The notes under the pieces: model-generated
Seen by the model: only the letters and a program-made list of their open reading frames with translations
Database searches by the model: none
What the model was told of the DNA's origin: nothing
Part shown: positions 17,226 through 25,933 of the stretch, one piece after another
Layout of the letters: each line of letters begins with the position of its first letter
Numbering within the stretch: the stretch's first letter is position 1
Program-made: the position numbers and the translations under genes
Assembly (NCBI GenBank): GCA_958439205.1
Contig: OY288189.1
Location: 4,045,001 to 4,109,000 of the forward strand
Reading direction: 5' to 3'
DNA from: an uncultured Allorhizobium sp.
GTDB taxonomy: Bacteria > Pseudomonadota > Alphaproteobacteria > Rhizobiales > Rhizobiaceae
DNA length: 64,000 nt

Positions 17226-17888
17226 ATGACCTATCGTTCGCTTGCACTCGCCCTCACCGGTGGGGTCTTCACACTGATTGCCACGGTGCCGGCGACCGCT
17301 GAAATGGGTGTCTCCGTCTATGGCGGTTTCCAGACGGCACCGCACAGCGATATCGAGGTCTCGGACGGACCAGACTTCCGCGCCGGCTGGGAAGGCAAGT
17401 CATTTCAGACACCGCCCTATTACGGTGTTCGCGGAACCTGGTGGATGACCAATCTGGGCAAGCCCAATCTCGGTCTCTCTGTCGATTTCACCCATGCCAA
17501 AGTCTATGCCAATAGCGAGACGCTGGCTTCCTCCGGCTGGTCACATTTCGAATTCTCCGACGGCATCAATCTCCTGACGCTGAACGCGCTTTATCGCATG
17601 CCGATCGAGGGGACGAAATTCGTGCCTTATGTCGGCGCGGGTGCCGGCATCAACGTGCCGCATGTGGAGGTGACGCGTGGCTCTGGCCGGACCTTCGAAT
17701 ATCAGCTTGGTGGTGCGACCGTACAGGCGCAGGCCGGTGTGGCCTATGATTTCAATGAGAACTGGTCGGCTTTCGTCGAGTACAAGGGCAACTATTCCTG
17801 GGTCGATGTCGACATCGATTCCGGCGCGTCGCTGAAGACCAACATCCTGACGAACGCGGTAAATGTCGGGGTCAGCTACAGGTTCTGA
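17226..17888 (+). CDS. Outer-membrane beta-barrel protein, lipid A oxidase (LpxQ)-like
   Basis: The 220-residue product has a signal peptide ending near VPATAE, repeated amphipathic beta strands and a terminal Phe, all expected of an outer-membrane barrel. Segments such as VSVYGGFQTAPHSDIEVSDG, WSHFEFSDGINLLTLNALYR and GGATVQAQAG match my recollection of rhizobial lipid A oxidase homologues. Those enzymes oxidise the proximal glucosamine of lipid A to 2-aminogluconate. That identity is from memory; without a search it could be a generic barrel. The start at 17226 fits the signal peptide; an upstream in-frame ATG at 17199 exists. Confidence 0.65.
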   Translation: MTYRSLALALTGGVFTLIATVPATAEMGVSVYGGFQTAPHSDIEVSDGPDFRAGWEGKSFQTPPYYGVRGTWWMTNLGKPNLGLSVDFTHAKVYANSETLASSGWSHFEFSDGINLLTLNALYRMPIEGTKFVPYVGAGAGINVPHVEVTRGSGRTFEYQLGGATVQAQAGVAYDFNENWSAFVEYKGNYSWVDVDIDSGASLKTNILTNAVNVGVSYRF

Positions 17889-17891
17889 AGC

Positions 17892-18365
17892 TCAACGCTT
17901 CACATCGCAGAAGATCGAGCCCTCATGGGTAATGATCGTCTCGGCGCCGGCGGTGCCGCCCATTTTCAGCTTCTCGACCTTCATCGCGTAGCGGCCCTTG
18001 AAGCGCATCTCGGTGTCGGAGCTGCGGTCGGTAATCATCGACATGGTCACGCGGTAAAGGGGTTCCCTTTGCGGGGCAAAGGCATGAATGCTGAAGCGCA
18101 GGTCGCGGTCGTCGATCCAGTACTGCCTGAGCATTTCCGAGGTAATCTGGAAGCGCCGGAAGCCTGAGGGTGCCGCCTTGTCCTTGACCCCGGCCATGCC
18201 GCGGAAATGCACCAGCTTTTCCTGGTCCTTGTTGCTGAAGCCGCTTTCCAGGGACATATCGATCACCGTGTCGGATGCGGCACAGTATATGCGCTCGATC
18301 GCCTTCGCCGGTGTCACGAACGGACAGAGGAATGCGAAAGCGACGACTAGACTCTTGTTTGCCAT
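17892..18365 (-). CDS. Exported hypothetical protein
   Basis: A 157-residue protein with a signal peptide (VVAFAFLCPFVTPAKA) and a conserved-looking core holding two cysteines, one in IYCAASD and one in the terminal SIFCDVKR, probably a disulfide. No family is recognised. It is convergent with the upstream barrel gene, with only three bases between stops. Confidence 0.7.
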   Translation of the reverse strand: MANKSLVVAFAFLCPFVTPAKAIERIYCAASDTVIDMSLESGFSNKDQEKLVHFRGMAGVKDKAAPSGFRRFQITSEMLRQYWIDDRDLRFSIHAFAPQREPLYRVTMSMITDRSSDTEMRFKGRYAMKVEKLKMGGTAGAETIITHEGSIFCDVKR

Positions 18366-18426
18366 GAAGGCCTCCCGGGATGCTCCATCCCAGGACAGTT
18401 ATTGCAGAAATCGCTTAACAATTCGC

Positions 18427-19740
18427 TCAGGCCGAGACGCGGCGATCAAGCGCTGAGGGGCGCGGGCCGCCATAGGCCCAATTCAACAGTTCCACCGTAT
18501 GAACAACCGGAATGCCCGTGGCAGAGCCGATCTGCGTCATACAGCCGATGTTTCCGGCGGCGATGACATCGGGTTTCGTCGACTCGATGTTCTTCACCTT
18601 GCGGGCCTTCAACCTGGCGGAAATCTCGGGCTGCATGATGTTGTAGGTGCCGGCGGAGCCACAGCAGAGATGGCCTTCCGGTGGGTCCTTGACGGCAAAG
18701 CCGGCTGCCTTCAGCAAAAGTTTCGGCGCCATCGTCACCTTCTGGCCGTGCTGCAGGGAGCAGGCGGAGTGATAGGCGACCGTCATGCCCTTGGTTTCTG
18801 CGATCGGCAGATCGAGGGTGGAGAGATATTCGGTGACGTCCTTCGCGAGCGCCGACACCCGCGCCGCCTTTTCGGCATAGGCGGGGTCGAGGCGCAGCAT
18901 GTGGCCGTAATCCTTGATCGTCGTGCCGCAGCCCGAGGTCGTGACGATGATCGCATCGAGGCCGCCCTCTTCAATCGCGCGGGTCCAGACGTCGACGTTG
19001 CGGCGGGCGCTGTCGAGCGCCTGTTCCTCACGGCCCATATGGTGGACGAGAGCGCCACAGCAGCCCTCGCCAGGGGGTACGACGACCTCAACGCCGAGGC
19101 GGGTCAGGAGCGAGATCGCCGCTTCGTTGATGCCGGGATCAAGCACCGGCTGGGCGCAGCCGGTGAGGATCGCGACACGGCCGCGGCGCGCAGCGGTCGC
19201 GGCATGGGTGGCGGGCTTGGCGAAGTCCGAGGGTGGCGCGACCTTGGTTGGCGCGAGCCTCAGCATGGCGGCCATGGGCTTGAGCGATTTCACCTGATCG
19301 AGGAGGCTGGCGAAGGGGCGGCCGAGGGCGGCAAGCTGCAGCGCCAGGCGAAAGCGGCCCGGATAGGGCAAGACCATGGCCAGCATGTTGCGGGTCAGCC
19401 GGTTCATCAGCGGGCGGCGATAGGTCTTTTCGATATGGGTGCGGGCATGGTCGACCAGATGCATGTAGTCGACGCCCGAGGGACAGGTCGTCGTGCAGGC
19501 AAGGCAGGAGAGACAGCGGTCGATATGGGTGACGATCTGCTCGTCCGCCGGGCGGCCGTTTTCCAACATGTCCTTGATCAGGTAGATGCGGCCGCGCGGG
19601 CTGTCGAGCTCGTTGCCGAGCGTCACATAGGTGGGACAGGTGGCGGTGCAGAAGCCGCAATGCACACATTTGCGCAGGATGCTTTCGGCTTCCGCGACAT
19701 GGGGATCGGCGAGCTGTTCGGCGGTGAAATTGGTCTGCAC
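18427..19740 (-). CDS. glcF: Glycolate oxidase iron-sulfur subunit
   Basis: The 437-residue protein has two 4Fe-4S ferredoxin clusters, CVHCGFCTATCP near residue 25 and CLSCLACTTTCP near residue 79. Two CCG domains follow (GCCGALVHHM and CCGSAGTYN). GlcF passes electrons from the flavoprotein GlcD in glycolate oxidation to glyoxylate at the inner membrane. The start is a GTG at 19740 with a GGAGG box. It follows glcE and a small membrane gene in the same direction. Confidence 0.95.
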   Translation of the reverse strand: MQTNFTAEQLADPHVAEAESILRKCVHCGFCTATCPTYVTLGNELDSPRGRIYLIKDMLENGRPADEQIVTHIDRCLSCLACTTTCPSGVDYMHLVDHARTHIEKTYRRPLMNRLTRNMLAMVLPYPGRFRLALQLAALGRPFASLLDQVKSLKPMAAMLRLAPTKVAPPSDFAKPATHAATAARRGRVAILTGCAQPVLDPGINEAAISLLTRLGVEVVVPPGEGCCGALVHHMGREEQALDSARRNVDVWTRAIEEGGLDAIIVTTSGCGTTIKDYGHMLRLDPAYAEKAARVSALAKDVTEYLSTLDLPIAETKGMTVAYHSACSLQHGQKVTMAPKLLLKAAGFAVKDPPEGHLCCGSAGTYNIMQPEISARLKARKVKNIESTKPDVIAAGNIGCMTQIGSATGIPVVHTVELLNWAYGGPRPSALDRRVSA

Positions 19741-19789
19741 GCTGTTCCTCCCCCGGAGCGGCCGGCATGGCCGCTCCCATGACTTCTAA

Positions 19790-20170
19790 TCAGATCCACC
19801 AGCTGGTGGGACGGGCAATGGGTTCGCCGGCAGACGCCTTCTGCAGGCCTATGACGCAGCGGACGACGATCCAGATGGCGACGCCGAAGATCAGGATGAC
19901 GCCGACGGCCACGAGCATCAGGAAGGAGGCGATCAGCGCATAGAGCAGACCGATCCAGAAGGTGCGGATGGCGTAGGTGTAATGCGTATCGATCCAGGCC
20001 GGCCCCTTGCCGCGGTTCACATAGGCCATGATCAGTCCGACGATGCCGGTGAGGCCGACGACGAAGCTGACGAGATAAAGGACATAGACAACCTGGACAT
20101 TCATTCGCCCAGGGGAAAACCAGCCCTCGCCGCCAGAGGTCGTGGGCGGCTGGTATTGCGGATCAGTCAT
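19790..20170 (-). CDS. DUF4870-type small membrane protein
   Basis: A 126-residue protein with three hydrophobic segments and a Pro-rich N-terminus: VVYVLYLVSFVVGLTGIVGLIMAY, then FWIGLLYALIASFLMLVAV and the helix with IVVRCVIGLQ. It fits DUF4870/TIC20-like proteins of unknown function. It sits inside the glycolate oxidase operon between glcE (12 bases upstream) and glcF, an insertion not needed by the known enzyme. It may assist membrane docking of the complex, but this is only from position. Confidence 0.75.
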   Translation of the reverse strand: MTDPQYQPPTTSGGEGWFSPGRMNVQVVYVLYLVSFVVGLTGIVGLIMAYVNRGKGPAWIDTHYTYAIRTFWIGLLYALIASFLMLVAVGVILIFGVAIWIVVRCVIGLQKASAGEPIARPTSWWI

Positions 20171-20182
20171 GACAAAACTCCT

Positions 20183-21388
20183 TCACGTCATAAGACCGGG
20201 ATTGAAGATCCCGTGTGGGTCGAGTTTTGCCCTGACTCGGGCGGAAAGCAAAGCGACGGCAGGTGCTTGCGGCTCGAAGGCCGGGATTTCGGAGCGGATC
20301 TGCGGTGCGGCACGGAGCAGCGTGGCATGGCCGCCGCCCAGGGTGCGGATGCCATGGCGCAAGACCTCGGCCTCGGGATCGGCCTCCATGCGCATCCAGA
20401 CGAGACCGCCCTGCCAATCGTAATAGGCATCGATACCGGCCCGGAGGCGAAGACCCGCGACCAGTTTCCAGGCCTGCGATGGCGCCATGGAGAGGCGCCA
20501 CAGCGGCCGGGCCGTGCCATCGGCATAGGGCAGGACATCGCGGATTTCGGCCCAGAGGGCTTTGGTGTCGTCAGCGTCGAGACGGCTGACCGGGCCGAAG
20601 TCAGCAACGGCCGCCATGAGCTTTTCGGCACGCACCGCGACAGAGGCTTCGAGGCCCTCCAGGCGCATGACGGTGGCTGCGCCCTCGGGAAGCTTGCCAC
20701 CGATGAAGCGACCGCGCACGCTTTCCGGCAGATGGGCAGCACCGGAGACTTCGACGGAGAGGGACAGGGCCGCGGCGAGCGCCTTCATCGCTTGCTCATC
20801 CTCCAGGCCTGAGATTACGATCGTGACCGCAGTCTTCGGCACCGGCAGGACCTTGAAGGTGACCTCGGTGAGGAAGCCGAGCGTGCCGTGGGAACCGGCG
20901 ATCAGCTTGACGAGGTCGAGGCCCGTGACGTTCTTCATCACCTTGCCGCCGGCCTTGACCACTTCGCCCGCTCCGTTGACGAAGCGGACGCCGAGCAGAT
21001 GGTCGCGGGCGGCACCTGCCGTGAAGCGGCGCGGACCGGAGCTGTTTACGGCAAAGAGGCCGCCAATGGTGGGCGTGCCCGAGGTGCCCATGGCGCCACG
21101 GTAGTCCATGGGTTCAAAGGCCATAGCCTGGCCGTTCTGGGCAAGAGCTGCCTCGATCTCGGCAACCGGCGTGCCGGCGCGGGCGGTGATGACCATTTCG
21201 GCGGGGTTGTATTCGACGATGCCGGTGAGGGATGCGGAGGACAGCACTGTTTCGGCCACCACGGGATTGCCGAAGCCGGCACGGCTGCCACCGCCACGGA
21301 TTTGGAGCGGGGTTTTGCTGGCGGCATGGTCGCGGATGAGGTCGGCCGCTTCGATTTCGGTCGAGGGGTTCAGCATGCTTGGCATCAT
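20183..21388 (-). CDS. glcE: Glycolate oxidase FAD-binding subunit
   Basis: The 401-residue protein has the FAD-binding PCMH fold (IRGGGSRAGFG, PTIGGLFAVNSSGPRR and GSHGTLGFLTEVTFKV). It is shorter than GlcD, as GlcE is. It works with GlcD and GlcF. The ATG at 21388 overlaps the glcD stop as ATGA and has a GGAGG-like sequence just upstream, giving translational coupling; the longer frame extends into glcD and is rejected. It is followed by the DUF4870 gene. Confidence 0.93.
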   Translation of the reverse strand: MMPSMLNPSTEIEAADLIRDHAASKTPLQIRGGGSRAGFGNPVVAETVLSSASLTGIVEYNPAEMVITARAGTPVAEIEAALAQNGQAMAFEPMDYRGAMGTSGTPTIGGLFAVNSSGPRRFTAGAARDHLLGVRFVNGAGEVVKAGGKVMKNVTGLDLVKLIAGSHGTLGFLTEVTFKVLPVPKTAVTIVISGLEDEQAMKALAAALSLSVEVSGAAHLPESVRGRFIGGKLPEGAATVMRLEGLEASVAVRAEKLMAAVADFGPVSRLDADDTKALWAEIRDVLPYADGTARPLWRLSMAPSQAWKLVAGLRLRAGIDAYYDWQGGLVWMRMEADPEAEVLRHGIRTLGGGHATLLRAAPQIRSEIPAFEPQAPAVALLSARVRAKLDPHGIFNPGLMT

Positions 21389-22818
21389 GCCCTCCCCTCC
21401 AGCGGAAAGACCTTGGAGGGGTTGAGGATCCAATCGGCATCAAAAGCGGAGCGCACGGCCATCTGCTGGTCGAGATCGACCTGGGTGAACTGGTGCAGCA
21501 TGAGGTCTCGCTTCTCGATGCCGACACCATGTTCGCCGGTGAGGCAGCCGCCTGCGTCGACGCAGAGTTTGAGGATCTCCATGCCGGCCGCTTCGGCTTT
21601 CGCGGCATCTTCCGGATCGTTGATGTTGTAGAGGATCAGCGGGTGCATGTTGCCGTCACCAGCGTGGAAGACGTTGGCGACGCGCAACCCGTAGCGGTCG
21701 ATGATCTCGGAGGTCTTGCGCAGGACGTAAGCGAGCTGGCTGAGCGGTACCGTACCATCCATGCAGATGTAATCGGCGATGCGGCCGGTGGCGCCGAAGG
21801 CGGATTTGCGGCCCTTCCAGATGAGGGCGGCTTCGTTGGCCGACTGGCTTTCGCGCACGGTCTTGACGCCATGGCGCTTGGCGATCTCGACGATCGCGGC
21901 CAGCATCGCGTCCATCTCGGCTTCCGAGCCCTCGACCTCGACGATCAGCAGAGCCTCAACGTCGAGCGGGTAACCGGCCTTGGCGAAGGCTTCGCAGATC
22001 TCGATGGCCGGCTTGTCCATGAATTCGATGGCGACCGGTATGATGCCGGCGCCTATGACATCAGCGACGCAGGAGCCGGCTTCCTCGGCGCTGTCGAAAC
22101 CGAAGAGCACGGGGCGTGCGCCTTCCGGTTTGGCGAGCAGACGAACGGTCGCTTCGGTGACGATTCCGAGCTGGCCCTCCGAGCCACAGACGAGACCGAG
22201 CAGGTCATAACCCTCGGCGTCCAGATGCTTGCCGCCGAGATCGACAATCGTACCGTCGACGAGAACGATTTTGACGCCGAGCAGGTTGTTGGTGGTGACA
22301 CCGTATTTCAGACAGTGGGCGCCGCCGGAGTTCATCGCGATGTTGCCGCCAATGGTGCAGGCGAGCTGCGAGCTCGGATCTGGGGCGTAGAAATAGCCGT
22401 CGGCACCGACAGCATCTGATATCGCGAGATTGGTGACGCCGGCCTGGACCGTGGCGCAGCGATTGGCGTAGTCGACCTCGATGATGCGGGTCATGGCGGA
22501 GAGGCCGAGCACGACAGCATCTTCCTGCGGGATCGCGCCGCCCGAGAGCGAGGTGCCGGCGCCGCGGGGGACGACGGGGATGCCGTAGCGATGGCAGTAT
22601 TTCATGACGGCCGCGACCTGGGCCGTCGTCTCGGGCAAGACGACGGCGAGCGGGCGGCGGCGATAGGCGATGAAACCATCTGTCTCGAAGGGCACGAGCG
22701 CGTTTCGTTCCTCGACAAGGCGGCCTTGCGGCACCAGCTCCTTCAAGTCGGCGAGGATCTCCGCACGACGCGCGAGAACCTCTGGTCGCGGCGGCAAAAA
22801 GGCGATGGCCTCGCTCAT
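21385..22818 (-). CDS. glcD: Glycolate oxidase catalytic subunit (FAD-linked)
   Basis: The 477-residue flavoprotein has the PCMH FAD-binding domain (VPRGAGTSLSGGAIPQ, GGNIAMNSGGAHCLKYG, CGSEGQLGIVTEATVRL) and the C-terminal FAD-oxidase domain with HAGDGNMHPL and GGCLTGEHGVG. It oxidises glycolate or D-lactate-like 2-hydroxyacids. The ATG at 22818 is selected. It heads the glcD-glcE-DUF4870-glcF operon and diverges from a LysR-type regulator, with a short intergenic region rich in TGACCA/TGGTCA elements. Confidence 0.95.
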   Translation of the reverse strand: MSEAIAFLPPRPEVLARRAEILADLKELVPQGRLVEERNALVPFETDGFIAYRRRPLAVVLPETTAQVAAVMKYCHRYGIPVVPRGAGTSLSGGAIPQEDAVVLGLSAMTRIIEVDYANRCATVQAGVTNLAISDAVGADGYFYAPDPSSQLACTIGGNIAMNSGGAHCLKYGVTTNNLLGVKIVLVDGTIVDLGGKHLDAEGYDLLGLVCGSEGQLGIVTEATVRLLAKPEGARPVLFGFDSAEEAGSCVADVIGAGIIPVAIEFMDKPAIEICEAFAKAGYPLDVEALLIVEVEGSEAEMDAMLAAIVEIAKRHGVKTVRESQSANEAALIWKGRKSAFGATGRIADYICMDGTVPLSQLAYVLRKTSEIIDRYGLRVANVFHAGDGNMHPLILYNINDPEDAAKAEAAGMEILKLCVDAGGCLTGEHGVGIEKRDLMLHQFTQVDLDQQMAVRSAFDADWILNPSKVFPLEGRA

Positions 22819-22874
22819 GTCGGTCTCCTCCCTGATTGCCCGCGATCCTAGCCGCATCGAGGCCAGCGCTCAAC

Positions 22875-22967
22875 TGGTCAAATTTTCTTACCACTAGGAC
22901 TTTCGCAGGGCAAATGCTATGCACTTATGACCAAATCGGAAAAAGTAGCACGCACTCATGACCAATC
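22875..22967. promoter_or_regulatory. glcD/LysR intergenic control region with TGACCA repeats
   Basis: TGGTCAAATTTT occurs at 22875-22886. A near direct repeat, GCACTTATGACCAAAT at 22921-22936 and GCACTCATGACCAATC at 22952-22967, has its copies 31 bases (about three helical turns) apart. The second copy overlaps the LysR start codon. These are candidate regulator-binding sites; which protein binds is unknown. Confidence 0.5.
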
Positions 22968-23854
22968 TCGGTGATCTTGAAGTCTTCGTCCGGGTGATCG
23001 CGGCCGGCAGCATGTCGACGGCGGCGCGCGACCTCGGCCTGTCGCCCGCCGTTGTCTCCAAGCGCATCAAGCGGCTGGAGGACAAACTCGGCACGCGGCT
23101 CCTGCAGCGTACGACACGGCAGATTTCGCTGACGGAAGCCGGTCAGGGATTTCACGAGCGGGTGCTGACCGTTCTGGGCGGGCTGGAAGAGGCAGAGGCT
23201 TTCGCCTCGGGCCGTTCCTCGGAGGTCAACGGCACGCTGAAGATCTCGGCATCGACCTCCTTCGGTCGCATGCATGTCGCGCCACACTTAAAACCCTTCA
23301 TGGAGGCGCATCCGGATCTCGCCATCCATCTGGTGCTCTCGGACGAGTTCACCGACATCGTCGGCGGCGGCTTCGATCTTGCCATTCGTATTGCCGAACT
23401 CAACGATTCCTCGCTGGTCGCACGCAGGCTCGCGCCCGTGCGTCGCGTGCTGTGTGCGGCGCCAAGTTATCTTGCAGAACACGGAACGCCTGAAACACTC
23501 GACGACCTGAAGAAGCATCGCTGCCTGCCCGCGCATAACCATGAATCCTGGCGCCTGGAGGGGCCGAATGGACCGGTCACGCTTCGTCCGGAGGGCATGC
23601 TGATCACCAATTCCAGCGAGGTGCTCCGCGAGGCCGTGATCGCCGGCCTCGGGATCGCGCTGCGCTCCACCTGGGATGTCGGCGCGGAACTGAAGAGCGG
23701 CAAGCTGGTGCAGGTGCTGCCGCAATATGAAAGCTCGCGCAACGTGGCGCTGTCTGCCGTCTATCCGAGCCGCCAGTTCCTGCCGGCCAAGGTGCGGCTG
23801 TTCATCGACTATCTTGCGGAGCTTTACGGGCCGGTGCCATATTGGGAGCGGTGA
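22958..23854 (+). CDS. LysR family transcriptional regulator
   Basis: The 298-residue regulator has an N-terminal winged helix-turn-helix (LEVFVRVIAAGSMSTAARDLG, SKRIKRLEDKLGTRLLQRTTR) and a C-terminal substrate-binding domain. It is divergent from glcD, the usual arrangement for a LysR protein that controls its neighbour, so glycolate or a related 2-hydroxyacid is a plausible signal. There is no clear Shine-Dalgarno before the ATG. The following gene starts about 20 bases after the stop. Confidence 0.9.
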   Translation: MTNLGDLEVFVRVIAAGSMSTAARDLGLSPAVVSKRIKRLEDKLGTRLLQRTTRQISLTEAGQGFHERVLTVLGGLEEAEAFASGRSSEVNGTLKISASTSFGRMHVAPHLKPFMEAHPDLAIHLVLSDEFTDIVGGGFDLAIRIAELNDSSLVARRLAPVRRVLCAAPSYLAEHGTPETLDDLKKHRCLPAHNHESWRLEGPNGPVTLRPEGMLITNSSEVLREAVIAGLGIALRSTWDVGAELKSGKLVQVLPQYESSRNVALSAVYPSRQFLPAKVRLFIDYLAELYGPVPYWER

Positions 23855-23876
23855 CAGGTAGCAAAGAAGGTAAGCG

Positions 23877-24455
23877 ATGCCTCAGGATTCTTCCAATATG
23901 TACGACGGGATAGGCACCCAGACCGAACGAGGCTTTACTCAGTCATCACACAAATTGCTGCTCCAACTTGTTGGAGCTCTCGTATTTATTGCTCTCAGCC
24001 TCTGGATGACATGGGACACCTACACCTCTGATGATCCGAGGTTCCTCGTCGGCCTCGCGTGCACGGTGTTTTCTGGCATCTTTTTTGCCGCTACCGTGCA
24101 CCGCCTTGTGGTGCTGCGCGGAAACGTGATCACACTCTCGCCAGAAGGGTTCCACGATCGGCGTCTCACGACACATTTGGTGCCGTGGCAATTGATCCAG
24201 GAGGTTTCTGAGTGGGGCTACCGAGGCAACTCAGCGTCGACAATCGTACTTGCGATTGATCCGGCGTTCACGGACAGCCTGCCTCTGACCCTGTACACCC
24301 GCCTCACCCACCCACTCGAAAAGATGCTTGGTACTCGAGGACTATGTGTCTTGACGTGGAGTCTGGACGTCCCACATGGCAGGCTTCTGACGCTTATGCG
24401 TGCTTACGCGGCGGCAGCAAAAGATCAGCAAGTGGCCTCAAGCGCTGCTGGCTAA
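23877..24455 (+). CDS. Hypothetical membrane protein, two helices
   Basis: A 192-residue protein with a hydrophilic N-terminus and two adjacent membrane segments (LVGALVFIALSLWMTW and FLVGLACTVFSGIFFAATVH). A soluble C-terminal part with LSPEGFHDRRLTTHLVPWQLI resembles bacterial PH-like (STM3941-type) domains. Function is unknown. Its codon use is visibly less G+C-rich than that of neighbours, suggesting later acquisition. Its stop overlaps the end of the convergent DUF6880-like gene by four bases. Confidence 0.65.
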   Translation: MPQDSSNMYDGIGTQTERGFTQSSHKLLLQLVGALVFIALSLWMTWDTYTSDDPRFLVGLACTVFSGIFFAATVHRLVVLRGNVITLSPEGFHDRRLTTHLVPWQLIQEVSEWGYRGNSASTIVLAIDPAFTDSLPLTLYTRLTHPLEKMLGTRGLCVLTWSLDVPHGRLLTLMRAYAAAAKDQQVASSAAG

Positions 24456-25867
24456 CTACCCGCCAACCCACCCGGTACCGAACTCCAGAAGCCGTACTTC
24501 TTCGAATGATTGCGCCGCAGCTCCGCGAGGAAAGCGGCATGGGTCGAGAGGCCGTGGCCTTCGGGCAGGTTCGGCATGAGGCGTGCGAGTTCGCCGACGT
24601 AACGGCCGGCATGGGGATAGGCCATGCCGATGCCACGCCGCAGGATATCTTCGACGAGCACACGGTAGAGCACGACGGCGGCCAGCGGCTCTTTGGCAGA
24701 CAGCGCTTCTGCGGCGGGGGCGAGATCGTCGTAGTGGCGACCTTCCCAATCATGCTGGTGGCGCAGGACATGGGCGGCGGCGAGATCGAGACGTGGCCAG
24801 GCGAGGAAGAAGTCGAGCCCGAGATAGATGTCCTCGTGCTCTTTGGCGAGCGCCAGAGCCCGGTCGAGCTCGTCGAATTCGGCGAAATCGTCGAGCTTGG
24901 ACAGGTAGAGCTTGAGGACGGCTGGATCGAGGGTTTCGCCGAATTCCCGCCAGCGCAGTTCCTGCGCGTCTTCGCGGCGCTTCAGCTTGTCCAGGATCTC
25001 GGCTTCCAGCAGGCGGCGTTCATGGGCGCCGTAATCCGGACCGACGGAGGCCAGCACGCCATTGACCGGGATGAGGCGCACGCCGCGGGGGCGCTCGCGC
25101 ACCCATTCCAGCGCATCCTCGAAGCGGCCAGCCTGATGCAGCATGTCGGCCACGGCCAGCGTGTCGCGGCGGTTGTCGGGCTTCTGGCGTTCGAGTGCCA
25201 GGAAGTCGTCGATGTCCCCCTGATGCAAAGCGAGCGACTGCAGGAGATCGAGGGCGCCGAGCTTCAGGGGCTCCGATGGCAGGAGCTCGGCCAGCACCTT
25301 ACGCCAGGCCGAGGCTGCCGGTGCCGAGACGACGCCCGTTAGTGCGCGCAGAAAACCCGTGTGCTCGCCATAGCGATCCCGCAGCCGCAGGCGTTCCAGA
25401 TGCGGCACCAGCAGCGCCTGCTCCTCGGCACCAACTCCCTTGATGAGCTCAAGCGTGGCGAGTTCCGTATCCTCGAAGACCTTCCAGAGACGGGCATTGT
25501 CGGTCGCGAGACGGGCGGAGACGGGAAAGCGTAACCCTAGGAAACGCAGAATGCGCTCGGCTGCGGCCTGGGGATCGACTGACCCGAGCTCCGAGAGAAT
25601 GTTGCGGGCAAGGGCCGCGAATTCACCGGCGAGGTCACGGGCGCGCGCCCTGTTGATGCGGGTCGTCGACTGGTCGATCGCGTCGAGGCGCTTGTCGATC
25701 AGCCGCGCCATCTCGTCTGGACCGGTTTCACCGGCCAGCGCCGTCTGCAGCCTGGCCTTCAGCGCCTTGTTTGCGGCGGACTCCTCCAGGAGAATATCGA
25801 CCAATTTCTCGAGCCCAAGGCCTGATAGCCCCTTCTTGTCGAGTTTCGCCTTGGTCTGCTTCGCCAT
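24452..25867 (-). CDS. DUF6880-like hypothetical protein
   Basis: The 471-residue protein is mostly alpha-helical, with repeat-like segments (ALALAKEHEDIYLGLDF, LAVADMLHQAGRFEDAL) reminiscent of TPR/SEL-type solenoids. It ends with HAAFLAELRRNHSKKYGFW, typical of the DUF6880 group. Role unknown. No signal peptide or membrane helix. It lies upstream of nothing recognisable in its operon; the next gene on the strand, DUF3422, is 66 bases further upstream. Confidence 0.75.
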   Translation of the reverse strand: MAKQTKAKLDKKGLSGLGLEKLVDILLEESAANKALKARLQTALAGETGPDEMARLIDKRLDAIDQSTTRINRARARDLAGEFAALARNILSELGSVDPQAAAERILRFLGLRFPVSARLATDNARLWKVFEDTELATLELIKGVGAEEQALLVPHLERLRLRDRYGEHTGFLRALTGVVSAPAASAWRKVLAELLPSEPLKLGALDLLQSLALHQGDIDDFLALERQKPDNRRDTLAVADMLHQAGRFEDALEWVRERPRGVRLIPVNGVLASVGPDYGAHERRLLEAEILDKLKRREDAQELRWREFGETLDPAVLKLYLSKLDDFAEFDELDRALALAKEHEDIYLGLDFFLAWPRLDLAAAHVLRHQHDWEGRHYDDLAPAAEALSAKEPLAAVVLYRVLVEDILRRGIGMAYPHAGRYVGELARLMPNLPEGHGLSTHAAFLAELRRNHSKKYGFWSSVPGGLAGS

Positions 25868-25933
25868 TCTGCCTGCTACCTGCCGCCGTTTGCGGCTTTA
25901 TATCGACCAGAGAGGCGCAGCAGCAAGCGCTGA

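Noticed and set aside
18499..19782. A 427-codon frame antisense to glcF
   Set aside because: Shadow frame; the glcF reading has intact 4Fe-4S motifs.
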